From: Janthinobacterium sp. J1-1
GTDB taxonomy: Bacteria; Pseudomonadota; Gammaproteobacteria; Burkholderiales; Burkholderiaceae_D
Assembly: GCF_030944405.1 (NCBI RefSeq)
Contig: NZ_CP132339.1
Span: forward strand, 4,216,001-4,280,000
Length of the DNA: 64,000 nt
Direction: 5' to 3'
This document shows positions 33,674 through 42,860 of this stretch, in pieces (the stretch's first letter is position 1; every line of letters starts with the position of its first letter). The notes beneath the pieces were generated by a model, which had not been told where the DNA came from, made no database searches, and saw only the letters and a program-made list of their open reading frames with translations. Made by a program: the position numbers and the translations under genes.

Positions 33674-36118
33674 ATGAAATTGAATGATCCGGCGATTGAG
33701 GTCCAATCAAATTATTTGTTGGCGATTGAGGAGGTCGTGGCTTGGCAAATAGAGGGTTTGCCTGTCCTGAGAAAAAATGGCATGCGCTCCCGCATCCATG
33801 CCGAATTGCCCGCTTTGCAGCGAGGTGCCGTATGGAGCGCTGGTAAGGTGGAGGCATTCTGGGATTCTTTGATACGCGGTTTCCCCATCGGATCTTTCTT
33901 GCTTTCTCCGTATGACGGGAAACTGGGACGCAGTGATTATAAACTAGGAAGTAATACTGCTCAAGGCACTCATATAGATCGATTTCATTTGCTTGATGGG
34001 CAACAGCGCGCAACTGCAATAGCAAGTGGATTTGTTGATGTGTGGGCTGATTCGCGTACTGAACATGGACTCGCGCTGTGGGTTGATTTGGGCAATCGCT
34101 CCAGTCCAGCGGGAGATCGCGCATTTCTATTTCGCCTTTTGACCCGTTCACATCCTTGGGGATACCGGGCAGTAGATCCCGGCATGCGTCTGACTCATGG
34201 ATATATCCGTTCAGCCTTGACCAGCTATCGTACAATCGCGAATGATCCCACTGTGCGCGGTGCAACATTGCCTTTGCGTTTTGCCTGGCCTTGGGATTCT
34301 GTGTGTCCTATGCCTGTTGCTATATTGATCAAGGCCGCAGCACACGAGGACTGGCGTGCAGAACTGCAGCGCCAGTTACAAGCATTGCCCATGTGGCATG
34401 AGGACGCAGCCTTGATTGATCAAAACAAGCTTGTTGTCCAATGGCGGAAGGCGCTGGAGGGAGAGTTTTATGCGCGGTTGGAGTGGATGATCGCAGCGTT
34501 GCGTGAAGAATTACACACCCGGACAATTCCCGCGCTTATCATGCATGAGCGAGCATTACCCCACGAATTGCAAGCAAATCCTTCTGAAAACGGCATCGAG
34601 CCATCGGTTGATGCCATTGAGACGCTGTTTGTACGCATAAACACGGCCGGGGTGCCACTCAGCACTGAGGAATTAATCTATTCCTCGCTTAAGGCAGTGT
34701 GGCCAGATGCACCCAAAGAACTGGATGCTTTACTCGGCAAGCAACGTATCGTGGCACCTGAGCACATGGTGACCTTTCTATACCGTTTGCATCTGGCTTT
34801 TCCAGTTGACCGCGTCACTGACAAGCTGCCTTTGACGCCTGATGTTGCTTCGTTCAGAACCGCCATGCGCGACGATGAAAAATTGGAGGCTTTTCAGACG
34901 TTTGTCACTGACAGGGTGCGTGGCGCCACCCTCTTGCGCTTGTTTGACCTCGTGCGACTTAATGGCCCCATGGATAAGGCCTCATGGAAATTGCCGCCTA
35001 CTTTGGCTGCAGCTATGTTTTCGGGCGGGAAAGGGCTGGAACTTCTGTTTATCAGCGCCGCTTGGATACTACGCCTGGAAAGGGCCGGTGTCGGTATTAC
35101 GCAGCTAACGGTAAAACAGCAGAGACGATCACTAGGATTTCTGGTTGCCATGTCCGAATTTGCTATCTTGCCAGAGCAATGTATCGCGCGTTTGTGGGAG
35201 GAATTGTATCAGTTTCCAGTAGATAAATTGCCAGATTTTTTCAATGCCAAGCGTTATGAAATGCTATTGCCAACTCACAAAGATAATTTTGTTATGTTAC
35301 CTTTGGTGCCACCTCATGTACTTGCGGACGTAATACGTTGCCGGGTTACCGGTGGTCAAAAAGGATTTCCTGGTCCTGCCCATACTGAATTCTGGAAAGC
35401 AGAGCCGCTGTGGCATCACTATTATTCTCGCCTCACACCTGAAAGTTTCAGTCAACTCGAATCTGGTCTGCGCAATTGGTTGTACATACAGAATATGGAG
35501 GAGAAGGGAAAAGATATCCCTGATGATGCAACAAAGAAAGATCGTCGTCGCTTGGCCTGGAAAAATTTCTTTGATCGATTGTGGGATAAACGTTCTTTGG
35601 TCGATTATGCTCAGCGAGCTTGGCTGATGCGCTGGTTTCCTGACTATGACCCAACGCTTCCTGGTCAAATGGAAGATGTGAATCGTCCGTGGGATTATGA
35701 CCACATTCATCCCCAAGGTTTGTTATGTAATGAAATGCCCTCGGCAATCCGGGACTGGCATCGATCAATCGGCAATTTGCGTGCGTGGCCGCTAGAATTG
35801 AACCGTGCGGATCAAAAGGATGCTCCGGCGAAAAAGCTTTTGAAGGCGAAGGGCGGCGATGAACTTGATGCCAACAATTTTGGCTTGGTTGACGGTGCAG
35901 CCATGCGTGCAGCCAGCTTCATATGTGAAGATCAGCAATGGATTAATTGGACTGGATGTGTCCCGGATGAAAGCAGATTTCACCAACGCTATCTGGCTAT
36001 TTATCCTGAATTCAAAGACGAGGGCAATGCGCTCGTCAACGCTGTGACTTCGCGCTTTTGCGCCATCTATACACATTGGTTCGAGCACCTTGCACTAGGG
36101 GAATTACAGCGAAAATAG
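33674..36118 (+). CDS. DUF262 / HNH (GmrSD-like) protein, probable anti-phage nuclease
   Basis: 814 residues. N-terminal DUF262 (ParB/Srx-like) domain: LQRGAVWS, WDSLIRGFPIGSFLL and the signature DGQQR (108-112); RINTAGVPLS at about residue 322 is the second DUF262 landmark. The C-terminal part has DYDHIHPQG (about 674-682, His677 in DHI) and IGNLRAWPLELNRAD, a DUF1524/HNH-type nuclease motif. Single-chain proteins of this design relate to GmrSD type IV restriction enzymes and BrxU, where DUF262 uses NTP and HNH cuts modified DNA. Codon use is AT-richer than neighbours. ATG 33674 follows AGGGAAG. No partner defence gene is adjacent. Defence role is inference. Confidence 0.85.
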   Translation: MKLNDPAIEVQSNYLLAIEEVVAWQIEGLPVLRKNGMRSRIHAELPALQRGAVWSAGKVEAFWDSLIRGFPIGSFLLSPYDGKLGRSDYKLGSNTAQGTHIDRFHLLDGQQRATAIASGFVDVWADSRTEHGLALWVDLGNRSSPAGDRAFLFRLLTRSHPWGYRAVDPGMRLTHGYIRSALTSYRTIANDPTVRGATLPLRFAWPWDSVCPMPVAILIKAAAHEDWRAELQRQLQALPMWHEDAALIDQNKLVVQWRKALEGEFYARLEWMIAALREELHTRTIPALIMHERALPHELQANPSENGIEPSVDAIETLFVRINTAGVPLSTEELIYSSLKAVWPDAPKELDALLGKQRIVAPEHMVTFLYRLHLAFPVDRVTDKLPLTPDVASFRTAMRDDEKLEAFQTFVTDRVRGATLLRLFDLVRLNGPMDKASWKLPPTLAAAMFSGGKGLELLFISAAWILRLERAGVGITQLTVKQQRRSLGFLVAMSEFAILPEQCIARLWEELYQFPVDKLPDFFNAKRYEMLLPTHKDNFVMLPLVPPHVLADVIRCRVTGGQKGFPGPAHTEFWKAEPLWHHYYSRLTPESFSQLESGLRNWLYIQNMEEKGKDIPDDATKKDRRRLAWKNFFDRLWDKRSLVDYAQRAWLMRWFPDYDPTLPGQMEDVNRPWDYDHIHPQGLLCNEMPSAIRDWHRSIGNLRAWPLELNRADQKDAPAKKLLKAKGGDELDANNFGLVDGAAMRAASFICEDQQWINWTGCVPDESRFHQRYLAIYPEFKDEGNALVNAVTSRFCAIYTHWFEHLALGELQRK

Positions 36119-36170
36119 CAAAGATGTGGCGTGTCAATCAATATGGCTAGCAGCGCTTGTATCAAGGAGG

Positions 36171-37166
36171 CTAGCTGTCAAGACCCGCTTGGTTATAAAC
36201 ACGTTTAACGAATAATTCTGGCTTTTTTGCCTGCCATTTCTTCATTGCCTGAATCGGCGTTTCGTTGTTGAGAGCACGCTGTGGGATGTTGTGGTTATAG
36301 ATTTTCAGGTAATTGCGCAGTGTTGATTCGAGCTCGGCCCTGGACGCGAAGCGAGTCTGGTTGACGACCTCGCTGACGCGGCCGTTGAAGCGTTCAACCA
36401 TGCCGTTGGTCTGCGGATGACGTGGCGGGATCAGGCGATGTTCGATCGCCAGTTGCTTGCATAGAACGTCAAACGCGTGCTTACCGCTGGGAATCCGCTC
36501 GCCCGTTTCCGGGTCTTTTTTCCTGCTGCTAAAGCGGTCGGTGAACTGGCTGCCATTGTCGGTGAGCAGCTTGACGATGGCAATCGGACAGGCTTTGTTG
36601 AGCTTGATCAGGAAGTCGGTGCTACTACTGTCGGACTGGTCGGCATAGATCTCCATGAAGACCCAGCGCGTGGCGCGGTCGATGGCGACGAACAGGTAAC
36701 GGCGTTCGGTTTCGTCAGGCATCTGCGGCAAGTACTTGATATCCATATGTAAAAAGCCGGGCTCGTAGTCCTTGAACGACTTTTTGGTGACGGGCTTGTC
36801 GGTTTCCCGGGCGGCCAATTCAAGCAGGCTGGAGACACCATGGCGACGCAGGCAGCGCCCCAAGGCGGCGCGCGAAAGCGCTGGATTGACGAACTCGCGG
36901 GCCACCGCCAGCAGGTCGTCGGTGGGCAGCAGCAGCGTGGTACGCAGCTCCACGACGATCAATTCCTGCGCAGGCGTGAGCGTGGTGTGCATGGTACGTG
37001 GCCGGTGCGAAAGATCCTCGGCGCTGTCGCGGTTCTGCCATTTGCGGATCGTCAGACGACTAACGTTGTAGCGCTCAGCCAGTTCCCGTTGAGAGAGCGT
37101 CGAGTTGCGGATTTCGTCCCGGATCAGATGAGTGGTGCGGGCTTGGCTGTGAAGGGCTTGGCTCAT
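36171..37166 (-). CDS. IS481-family transposase
   Basis: 331 residues. N-terminal helix-turn-helix (SQRELAERYNVSRLTIRKW) and an rve DDE catalytic core: HMDIKYLPQ (first Asp), LLTDNGSQF (second Asp) and HPQTNGMVERFNGRV (Glu). The gene appears intact and full-length. It lies between the DUF262 gene and an MgtC gene. Confidence 0.93.
   Translation of the reverse strand: MSQALHSQARTTHLIRDEIRNSTLSQRELAERYNVSRLTIRKWQNRDSAEDLSHRPRTMHTTLTPAQELIVVELRTTLLLPTDDLLAVAREFVNPALSRAALGRCLRRHGVSSLLELAARETDKPVTKKSFKDYEPGFLHMDIKYLPQMPDETERRYLFVAIDRATRWVFMEIYADQSDSSSTDFLIKLNKACPIAIVKLLTDNGSQFTDRFSSRKKDPETGERIPSGKHAFDVLCKQLAIEHRLIPPRHPQTNGMVERFNGRVSEVVNQTRFASRAELESTLRNYLKIYNHNIPQRALNNETPIQAMKKWQAKKPELFVKRVYNQAGLDS
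36171..37166 (-). mobile_element. Insertion sequence, IS481 family (minimum extent)
   Basis: Bounds given are those of the transposase; the true ends lie a little outside. Both flanks contain TGTCA-like words (36176-36180; reverse complement at about 37180-37184) but I could not define matching terminal repeats or a target duplication. Confidence 0.6.
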
Positions 37167-37286
37167 GGCGCTGGTAGTTGGGTGACAGAATTCAACAGTG
37201 TACTCAAAAGCAACCTAGCCCTGAAAAATGGCAGGCTGCGAGTTGGAATATGATCACCCAAATCTAAACACTTAAGGAGAAGCGCA

Positions 37287-37991
37287 ATGGCATTGGCATC
37301 GGAATGGGAACTGGTAGGACGGCTGGCGTTTTCGGCCTTGCTGGGCAGCGTGATCGGCTATGAGCGCGAGCGGCTGGCGTGGGTGGCGGGGCTGCGCACG
37401 CATATGCTGGTATGCGTGGGGTCGACCCTGATCATGATCGTGTCGGCCTATGGTTTTTCCGAGGTGCTCAGCGAGCGGGTGACGCTCGACCCTTCGCGGA
37501 TGGCGGCGCAGGTGGTGTCGGGCATCGGTTTCCTGGGCGCCGGGGCGATCCTGGCGCGTGGCGAGATCGTGCGCGGGCTGACGACGGCTGCCAGCGTGTG
37601 GTCGGTGGCCGGCATCGGCCTGGCCGTGGGTGGCGGTCTGTACACGCCGGCGGTGGCGGCGACCGTCATCATCCTGATTATCCTGGCGGGCATCAAGCCG
37701 CTGGAAAAGCGTTTTATCGGCAGCCGCCAGCGGCGCGAGCTGTTGATCACGGCCGAGCGCGATGCGCTGTCGCTGGACAAATTGCATGAAGCGCTGGGCG
37801 CTGGCACGACGCGGGTGCAGCAATTCATCATTCGCCAGAAAGAGGGTGTGCCGCAGCTGGACGATATCGTCATCACGTTTGCGCGCGTGACGCCGATGCA
37901 ATTTCTGGCGCTGCAAAAACGCCTGGAAGCGGTGCCTGGAGTATCGAGCGTGAAGGACCCGGATGCCGACCAGGATGCCCCGCAACCCTGA
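37287..37991 (+). CDS. MgtC/SapB-family membrane protein
   Basis: 234 residues. Four or five N-terminal helices with GSVIGYERER, AGLRTHMLVCVGSTL and VVSGIGFLGAGAIL, the MgtC signature, then a cytoplasmic ACT-like domain from about 145. MgtC proteins modulate F-type ATP synthase and survival at low magnesium or acid in pathogens; the environmental role is open. TAAGGAG precedes the ATG. It lies just outside the IS, so it probably belongs to the host backbone. Confidence 0.88.
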   Translation: MALASEWELVGRLAFSALLGSVIGYERERLAWVAGLRTHMLVCVGSTLIMIVSAYGFSEVLSERVTLDPSRMAAQVVSGIGFLGAGAILARGEIVRGLTTAASVWSVAGIGLAVGGGLYTPAVAATVIILIILAGIKPLEKRFIGSRQRRELLITAERDALSLDKLHEALGAGTTRVQQFIIRQKEGVPQLDDIVITFARVTPMQFLALQKRLEAVPGVSSVKDPDADQDAPQP

Positions 37992-38112
37992 TGTAGCCTA
38001 GGGTTGAGCTTGTCAGCATAGTCCTACCTCAGCTGCGGTAGCTGTCTGATTGTATGCATTGTGAAAACACGAGATGATGATTCCACTCTGCAACCAATCA
38101 ACGGACAACGCC

Positions 38113-38358
38113 ATGAACAAGCCAGCGATCAACAAAAACAACGGTGTCAACAAGCCCTTCGTGCTGATCTGCCTGTTCACGGTATCGACCCTGGCTGCCA
38201 CCGTCTGGAATGGCGATGTGAATGCTGAAACGACGGCGGCCAAGGCCACCATCGCCGCGCCGACCCAGATGGCAGGCGATGAAGGTCGCGCCTTGCCGGC
38301 ATGCGGCATGCGCGAACTGAGCCTGTCGGCCCAGTGCCAGCCTAGCGGCGACGCTTGA
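38113..38358 (+). CDS. Small exported or membrane-anchored protein of unknown function
   Basis: 81 residues. One hydrophobic segment KPFVLICLFTVSTLAATVW preceded by basic residues, then a short polar tail with two Cys (PACGMRE, SAQC). No family recognised. Weak ribosome site. Its 3' end overlaps the convergent topoisomerase gene by 17 bases. It reads as a plausible signal-anchored peptide, but could be non-coding. Confidence 0.45.
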   Translation: MNKPAINKNNGVNKPFVLICLFTVSTLAATVWNGDVNAETTAAKATIAAPTQMAGDEGRALPACGMRELSLSAQCQPSGDA

Positions 38359-39460
38359 GCTTCTGTTTGATCGGTTCTTCGCTTTGCAGGCGCCGTTGCA
38401 GCAGCGCCAGCACGGCCGCTTCCTCCGGCGCCAGCGCATGCAGGTCTTCCTTGAGTTCCTGTTGCGCGCGCGCTTTCAGTCCCTCCAGCAAGCTGCCGTC
38501 CAGGTAGGAATCGAGTACCGCCGGATGCACATAGCATTTGCGGCAGATCGACGGCGTATTGCCCAGCTTCTTGGCCACCGACTCGATGGCCTGCACGATA
38601 TTTTTCTTGGCCTGCGCCTCGGAATCGACTTTTTCAAATTCTTCCAGGGCCAGCGCGGCCAGCAGGGTGCCTGACCAGGTGCGGAAATCCTTGGCCGTGT
38701 AGTCCTCGCCGGTAATGTCACGCAAGTAATCATTGACGTCGCCTGAATCGACGCCATGGCGCTGCCCGTCTTCATCGAGGTACTGGAACAGCTCCTGGCC
38801 CGGCAAATCGCGGATGGTTTGCAGCACGCGCGCAAGGCGCCGGTCGCTGAGCTTGATGTCGTGGTGCACGCCGCTCTTGCCGCGGAAATGGAATTCCACG
38901 CCGCTGCCAGCCACTTTCACATGGCGCGTGCGCAGGGTGGTCAGGCCGAACGACTTGTTGGTGCGCGCATATTCTTCGTTACCGATACGCATCATCGTCA
39001 GTTCCAGCAGGTGGACGATGGTGGCCAGCACTTTTTCGCGGGGCATGCCGGGCAGCTTCATGCCGGCCTCGACGGCTTTTCGGATGGCGGGCAGGGCGCG
39101 GCCAAAGCTCAGCATGCGTTCGTACTTGGCTTCGTCGCGCACCTGGCGCCAGCGCGCGTGGTAGCGGTATTGCTTGCGGCCACGGGCGTCGCGGCCGGTG
39201 GCCTGCACATGGCCGTTGGCGCGGGCGCAGATCCAGACGTCGGTCCAGGCCGGCGGTATCGCCAGCGTCTTGATGCGCGCCAGGATATCTTCGTCGCCCA
39301 GCTTCTTGCCGTCGGCGTCCAGGTAGTGAAATTTGCCGGGCTTGCCATGGCGGGCGATGCCGGGTTGATGATCGCCCACATAGCGCAGGCCGGCCGCCCT
39401 GGCAATCGCCGGCGCCGGATCGGCAGTGGGGGTTTCAAGAGCGGGTGTTTCCATTTTCAT
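38342..39460 (-). CDS. DNA topoisomerase IB (eukaryal/poxviral type)
   Basis: 372 residues. Catalytic landmarks of bacterial TopIB: RIGNEEYARTNKSFGLTTL region with the first Arg, KDFRTWSGT with the second Arg, and the active-site Tyr near YVHPAVLDSY. It relaxes supercoils by a transient 3'-phosphotyrosyl bond. Poxvirus-like TopIB occurs in scattered bacteria including many beta-proteobacteria. ATG at 39460 is chosen because GGAG stands 8 bases before it. The basic C-terminus QKLKRRR ends the gene. Confidence 0.92.
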   Translation of the reverse strand: MKMETPALETPTADPAPAIARAAGLRYVGDHQPGIARHGKPGKFHYLDADGKKLGDEDILARIKTLAIPPAWTDVWICARANGHVQATGRDARGRKQYRYHARWRQVRDEAKYERMLSFGRALPAIRKAVEAGMKLPGMPREKVLATIVHLLELTMMRIGNEEYARTNKSFGLTTLRTRHVKVAGSGVEFHFRGKSGVHHDIKLSDRRLARVLQTIRDLPGQELFQYLDEDGQRHGVDSGDVNDYLRDITGEDYTAKDFRTWSGTLLAALALEEFEKVDSEAQAKKNIVQAIESVAKKLGNTPSICRKCYVHPAVLDSYLDGSLLEGLKARAQQELKEDLHALAPEEAAVLALLQRRLQSEEPIKQKLKRRR

Positions 39461-39548
39461 GTACGGTACTCCAGGGTTCGCCATAGGCGATTTATGATAA
39501 TGTGCGCGTTCAAGCAGCCAGGCCGCGTGTGGCAAAGAGGAGCAGCAT

Positions 39549-39929
39549 ATGTTTGGCAAGAGAAAAACTCTCGATCAGGATCATTCCGCCCAGGCCAAGG
39601 CCCACGAAAAGAAATATACCGACGACAGTTTCTGGGACAAGGTCATCAAGTTCGCCAAAACGGCCGGCCGGGAAGTGATCGAAAAGGCGCTGTGGCTGTA
39701 TTACGCCGCGCAGCAACCGAGCACGCCGCTGTGGGCCAAGACGGCCATCTACGGCGCGCTCGGCTACTTCATTTCGCCGATCGATGCGATTCCCGACATC
39801 ACGCCGGTGGTGGGCTACGTGGATGACCTGGCCGTGCTGGCCGCCGCCGTGGCAACGGTGGCGACCTATATCACGGCCGACGTCAAGCTGCGCGCCGCCG
39901 ACAAGCTGCAGGGCTGGTTTGGCGCCTGA
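39549..39929 (+). CDS. YkvA-family (DUF1232) membrane protein
   Basis: 126 residues. The DUF1232 motif is plain: WAKTAIYGALGYFISPIDAIPD, followed by TPVVGYVDDLAVL and a second hydrophobic helix. Function of the family is unknown. GAGGAG precedes the start. Divergent from topoisomerase IB and convergent (2 bases apart) with the small basic protein. Confidence 0.9.
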   Translation: MFGKRKTLDQDHSAQAKAHEKKYTDDSFWDKVIKFAKTAGREVIEKALWLYYAAQQPSTPLWAKTAIYGALGYFISPIDAIPDITPVVGYVDDLAVLAAAVATVATYITADVKLRAADKLQGWFGA

Positions 39930-39931
39930 GC

Positions 39932-40087
39932 TTATGCCGCCGGCTGTCCCTTGACGGCATTGCGGTATTTTTCTTTCGCGATCGCTTTTTTTACCGCCTC
40001 GTTGGCGATATTCGATGCCTTGATGCGGGCTTTTTCGCTTTTGCTGCGTTGCTGGGCGATATCTTTGTTGCCGATGCGATTGGTCAT
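39932..40087 (-). CDS. Small basic protein (51 aa), unknown function
   Basis: 51 residues, MTNRIGNKDIAQQR start, very Lys/Ala-rich and helical (SKSEKARIKASNIANEAV). No membrane segment. AGGAG is well placed before the ATG, which supports it as a real gene. It may bind nucleic acid by charge; no evidence beyond that. Confidence 0.6.
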   Translation of the reverse strand: MTNRIGNKDIAQQRSKSEKARIKASNIANEAVKKAIAKEKYRNAVKGQPAA

Positions 40088-40201
40088 GCTGGTCTCCTGA
40101 TATAGGTCAAGTAAGGTCAAATAAAGTCGATGTGACCGTTCCAGCATACTTCCCTGGCAGTTCGCCACCGTGCGGCCGCCCACACAATGGCGCCAGGCAC
40201 C

Positions 40202-41380
40202 TTACTTCTTGACCGTCTCGTTGGCGCGCGCCAGCAGGCGCTGCACGACTTCCTTCTGGAAGCTGCGGAACTCGCGGTCGGCGCTGATGTTGGAAAACGC
40301 CAGCACGGCCGTCTTGCTGGCCGTATCGACGCAGACCACCGATGCCGCGCCCGGGTCGCCGCCGCTATGCGAGGCCAGCTGCATGCCGTCCAGGTCGCGC
40401 AGCACCCAGGCCAGCGCCTGGCGTACCTGCGCGTCGGCGGCGGCCATGCTGACCGGCTGCGGTTCCAAAAAGGCCTTGACAGTCTCTTCCTTCAGATAGC
40501 GGTGGCCCTTGACCATGCCGCCATTGCTGAAAATCGCCAGGAAGCGCGCAAAATCATGGGCCGAACTGCGCAAGAGGCCGGCCGGCCAGTCGGGATAGCC
40601 GACCGGCGGCAGCACTTGCAGGCCCGGGTCCTTGTCTTTGTAGGGCTGGGCCACCGTCGTGCTGCGCGGCAGGCCGGCCAGTTTCCAGGCCGTGTCATCC
40701 ATGCCCAAGGGGTCGAACAGATGATCCTGGGAATAGATATCGAGTCCTTCGGGGTTCAAACGCCCGACCAGATAGCCGAGCAGGGCGTAGCCGACATTGC
40801 TGTAGCGCCATTCGGTGCCGGGCCGTCCCGCAAACGACAGGTCGGCGTCGTACCAGCCGCCACCGCGCGACAGATAGCCCTTCAAAAAGTCGCGCAGGGG
40901 CAGGCGCGGGTCGCCCTCGACGGAAAACGCCGGCGTTTTTTCGTACACGGCGTCGGAAATGCCCGAGGTATGGGTCAGCAGATGGCGGAAGGTGATCGGC
41001 ACATCGGGATATTTCGGATGCAACAGGGGAAAATCCAGATGCGGCGCGACCTTGTCGTCGAGCTGGAACAGGCCTTGCTCATGCAGCATCATGATGGCGG
41101 TCGCCGTCACCACCTTGCTGACGGAGGCGATATGGAATGCCGTGTCGGCGTCCGCTTGTTGCCCGTCTTCGACATCGGCCATGCCATAGCCGCGGGCAAA
41201 GATGGTCTTGTCGCCGCGCACGATGGCCACGCTCATGGCCGGTGTTTCGGTGCGTGCCAGCCCGTCGCGTATAAAGGCGTCAAAGTCGGTTTCCCAGGCC
41301 GTGTCGGCGGGATTGGTGGCGCAGCCGGTTTGCAGCAGGGCAAGCGCGACGCCCAGTCCCAGTACGCTTCGTCGTTTCAT
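40202..41380 (-). CDS. Serine hydrolase lipoprotein of the beta-lactamase (class C-like) family
   Basis: 392 residues. Lipobox LLQTGC with Cys20 predicts a lipoprotein. The catalytic motifs are SVSK (Ser86-x-x-Lys89) and YSN in WRYSNVGY; the third motif may be the HSGGDPG segment. Proteins of this family include esterases, D-aminopeptidases and class C beta-lactamases; substrate unknown and resistance should not be assumed. The gene is alone on the minus strand between two terminators or gaps. Confidence 0.88.
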   Translation of the reverse strand: MKRRSVLGLGVALALLQTGCATNPADTAWETDFDAFIRDGLARTETPAMSVAIVRGDKTIFARGYGMADVEDGQQADADTAFHIASVSKVVTATAIMMLHEQGLFQLDDKVAPHLDFPLLHPKYPDVPITFRHLLTHTSGISDAVYEKTPAFSVEGDPRLPLRDFLKGYLSRGGGWYDADLSFAGRPGTEWRYSNVGYALLGYLVGRLNPEGLDIYSQDHLFDPLGMDDTAWKLAGLPRSTTVAQPYKDKDPGLQVLPPVGYPDWPAGLLRSSAHDFARFLAIFSNGGMVKGHRYLKEETVKAFLEPQPVSMAAADAQVRQALAWVLRDLDGMQLASHSGGDPGAASVVCVDTASKTAVLAFSNISADREFRSFQKEVVQRLLARANETVKK

Positions 41381-41483
41381 GGTGTCTTTTCTTTCTCGGC
41401 TAAATTCTTGCCAGGTGCGGGCGTTTTGACGTTTTGATTATCTTATCTTAACAATATTTTCTCAAAAAGCAGTGCCAATTGGC

Positions 41484-41505
41484 AAAACATTGCTGCGCAG
41501 CAATG
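41484..41505 (-). terminator. Intrinsic terminator of the antiporter gene
   Basis: Perfect 18-base palindrome CATTGCTGCGCAGCAATG (41488-41505) followed on the minus strand by TTTT, 21 bases after the antiporter stop. A second palindrome TGCCAATTGGCA (41473-41484) follows at once. Confidence 0.65.
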
Positions 41506-41526
41506 ACAAGCGTCGCAGCGCGCCGT

Positions 41527-42822
41527 CTATTCCCGCCAATAGCGATTCAGCATGGGCGTGACGCTGATACCGTGCGCGACGATGGACACCATCACCACCA
41601 CGATGGTGATATGGCTCAGTTCGCGCGCCAGACCCACCGGCAAGCCGTGGTTGATGGCATAGCACAGGTAGTACACCGAACCGATGCCGCGCACGCCGAA
41701 CCAGGCGGCCATGCCGCGCAGGCGCAGGCTGGTGTTCGATCCCAGCAAACCCAGCAGGACGCTGACCGGGCGCGCCACCAGCAGCAGGAACAGCGCCATG
41801 CCGACCGTGCGCCAGTTCCAGACCGACTGGCTGACGGCGCCGCCCAGCAGCAGCACCAGCGTCAGTTCCGACAAATGTTCCAGGTGTTCCTTGAATACCA
41901 GCGACTCGGCGCTGACGGTCAGCGGTGCTTGCGGTTCCTGCGGCTTGACGGCCGACCCCGCATGCACTTCCTCGGCCTGCAGCAGGCCCTGCTTGTCTTC
42001 GGGCGCGCCGGCCAGGCGCAGTTCGGTCTGGCGCAGCGCCACGCCGGCAAAAAAGACGGCCAGGAAACCCCAGGCGTGCAGCCAGGTGGTCGCGCCATAC
42101 ACGACGGCGATCAGGCCCAGCCCGACCAGGTCGTCCAGCACTTCGTGCTTCGGATCCTTGCCGCGCAACTGCCAGCCCAGCCAGGCCAGCAGCGCGCCGC
42201 CGGCCACGCCCAGCGCGATCGCCGCCGCGCTGGCCCATAATAAATCGTGCCACAGCCAGGTCCAGCCGGTGTGGCCCAGCTCGTGATAACCGAGCAGGCC
42301 CAGGCCCAGCATCACGAAAGGAAAGCCACTGCCGTCGTTCATGCCCGCTTCGCAGGTGAGGGTAAAGCGCAGCTGGTCGCTGTCGCCGGGGCGGCGCACC
42401 TGCACGTCGGTGGCCAGCACCGGGTCGGTGGGGGCCAGGATGGCGCCGATCAGGATGCCCGCGCCCAGCGGCAGATCGAGCACCAGGCAGGCAAAGGCGG
42501 CCACCAGCCCCACCGACAGCGCCATCGACAGCCAGGCCAGGCGCAGCGACGGCAGCCAGCGTGCCAGGCTGAACGGCACCGGCATCTTGACGCCGGCCGA
42601 GAACAGGGAAATCAGGACGGCGATTTCGGTCAGGGTTTCCAGCAGCGGCGCCTGCTTGACCAGGTCGAGCGAAAACAGGCCCAGTACCATCGGGCCGACC
42701 ACCAGGCCCACGCCCAGGTAGGCCATCGAGGAAGTGAACGGCAGGCGGGCGATGCTGGTGGCGGCCAGGCCGCGCGCCAGCATCAGGCAGCCGATCAGGA
42801 TGAACCAGGCGGTGGTGCTCAT
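41527..42822 (-). CDS. Cation:proton antiporter (CPA1/NhaP type)
   Basis: 431 residues, about 12-13 helices. Motifs: YLGVGLVVGPMVLG, GAILAPTDPVLATDVQ (the conserved TDP unit in the ion-binding helix), GMNDGSGFPFV (ND motif), and RPVSVLLGLLG with WFGVRGIGSVYYL near the end. It should exchange Na+ or K+ for protons at the inner membrane. AAGGAA precedes the ATG. A longer overlapping frame on the same strand is not coding. The MscS gene is 38 bases upstream, so the pair may form an osmotic/ion-homeostasis unit. Confidence 0.9.
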   Translation of the reverse strand: MSTTAWFILIGCLMLARGLAATSIARLPFTSSMAYLGVGLVVGPMVLGLFSLDLVKQAPLLETLTEIAVLISLFSAGVKMPVPFSLARWLPSLRLAWLSMALSVGLVAAFACLVLDLPLGAGILIGAILAPTDPVLATDVQVRRPGDSDQLRFTLTCEAGMNDGSGFPFVMLGLGLLGYHELGHTGWTWLWHDLLWASAAAIALGVAGGALLAWLGWQLRGKDPKHEVLDDLVGLGLIAVVYGATTWLHAWGFLAVFFAGVALRQTELRLAGAPEDKQGLLQAEEVHAGSAVKPQEPQAPLTVSAESLVFKEHLEHLSELTLVLLLGGAVSQSVWNWRTVGMALFLLLVARPVSVLLGLLGSNTSLRLRGMAAWFGVRGIGSVYYLCYAINHGLPVGLARELSHITIVVVMVSIVAHGISVTPMLNRYWRE

Positions 42823-42860
42823 GTCGGTTTTCCTTCAGGCTGGGGTGTTTGAAGCAGAGC

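Noticed and set aside
36119..37286. Terminal inverted repeats and target duplication of the IS481 element
   Set aside because: TGTCA-like words and GGCTAG words occur on both sides but do not align as matching ends, and the transposase stop lies outside the most tempting left end.
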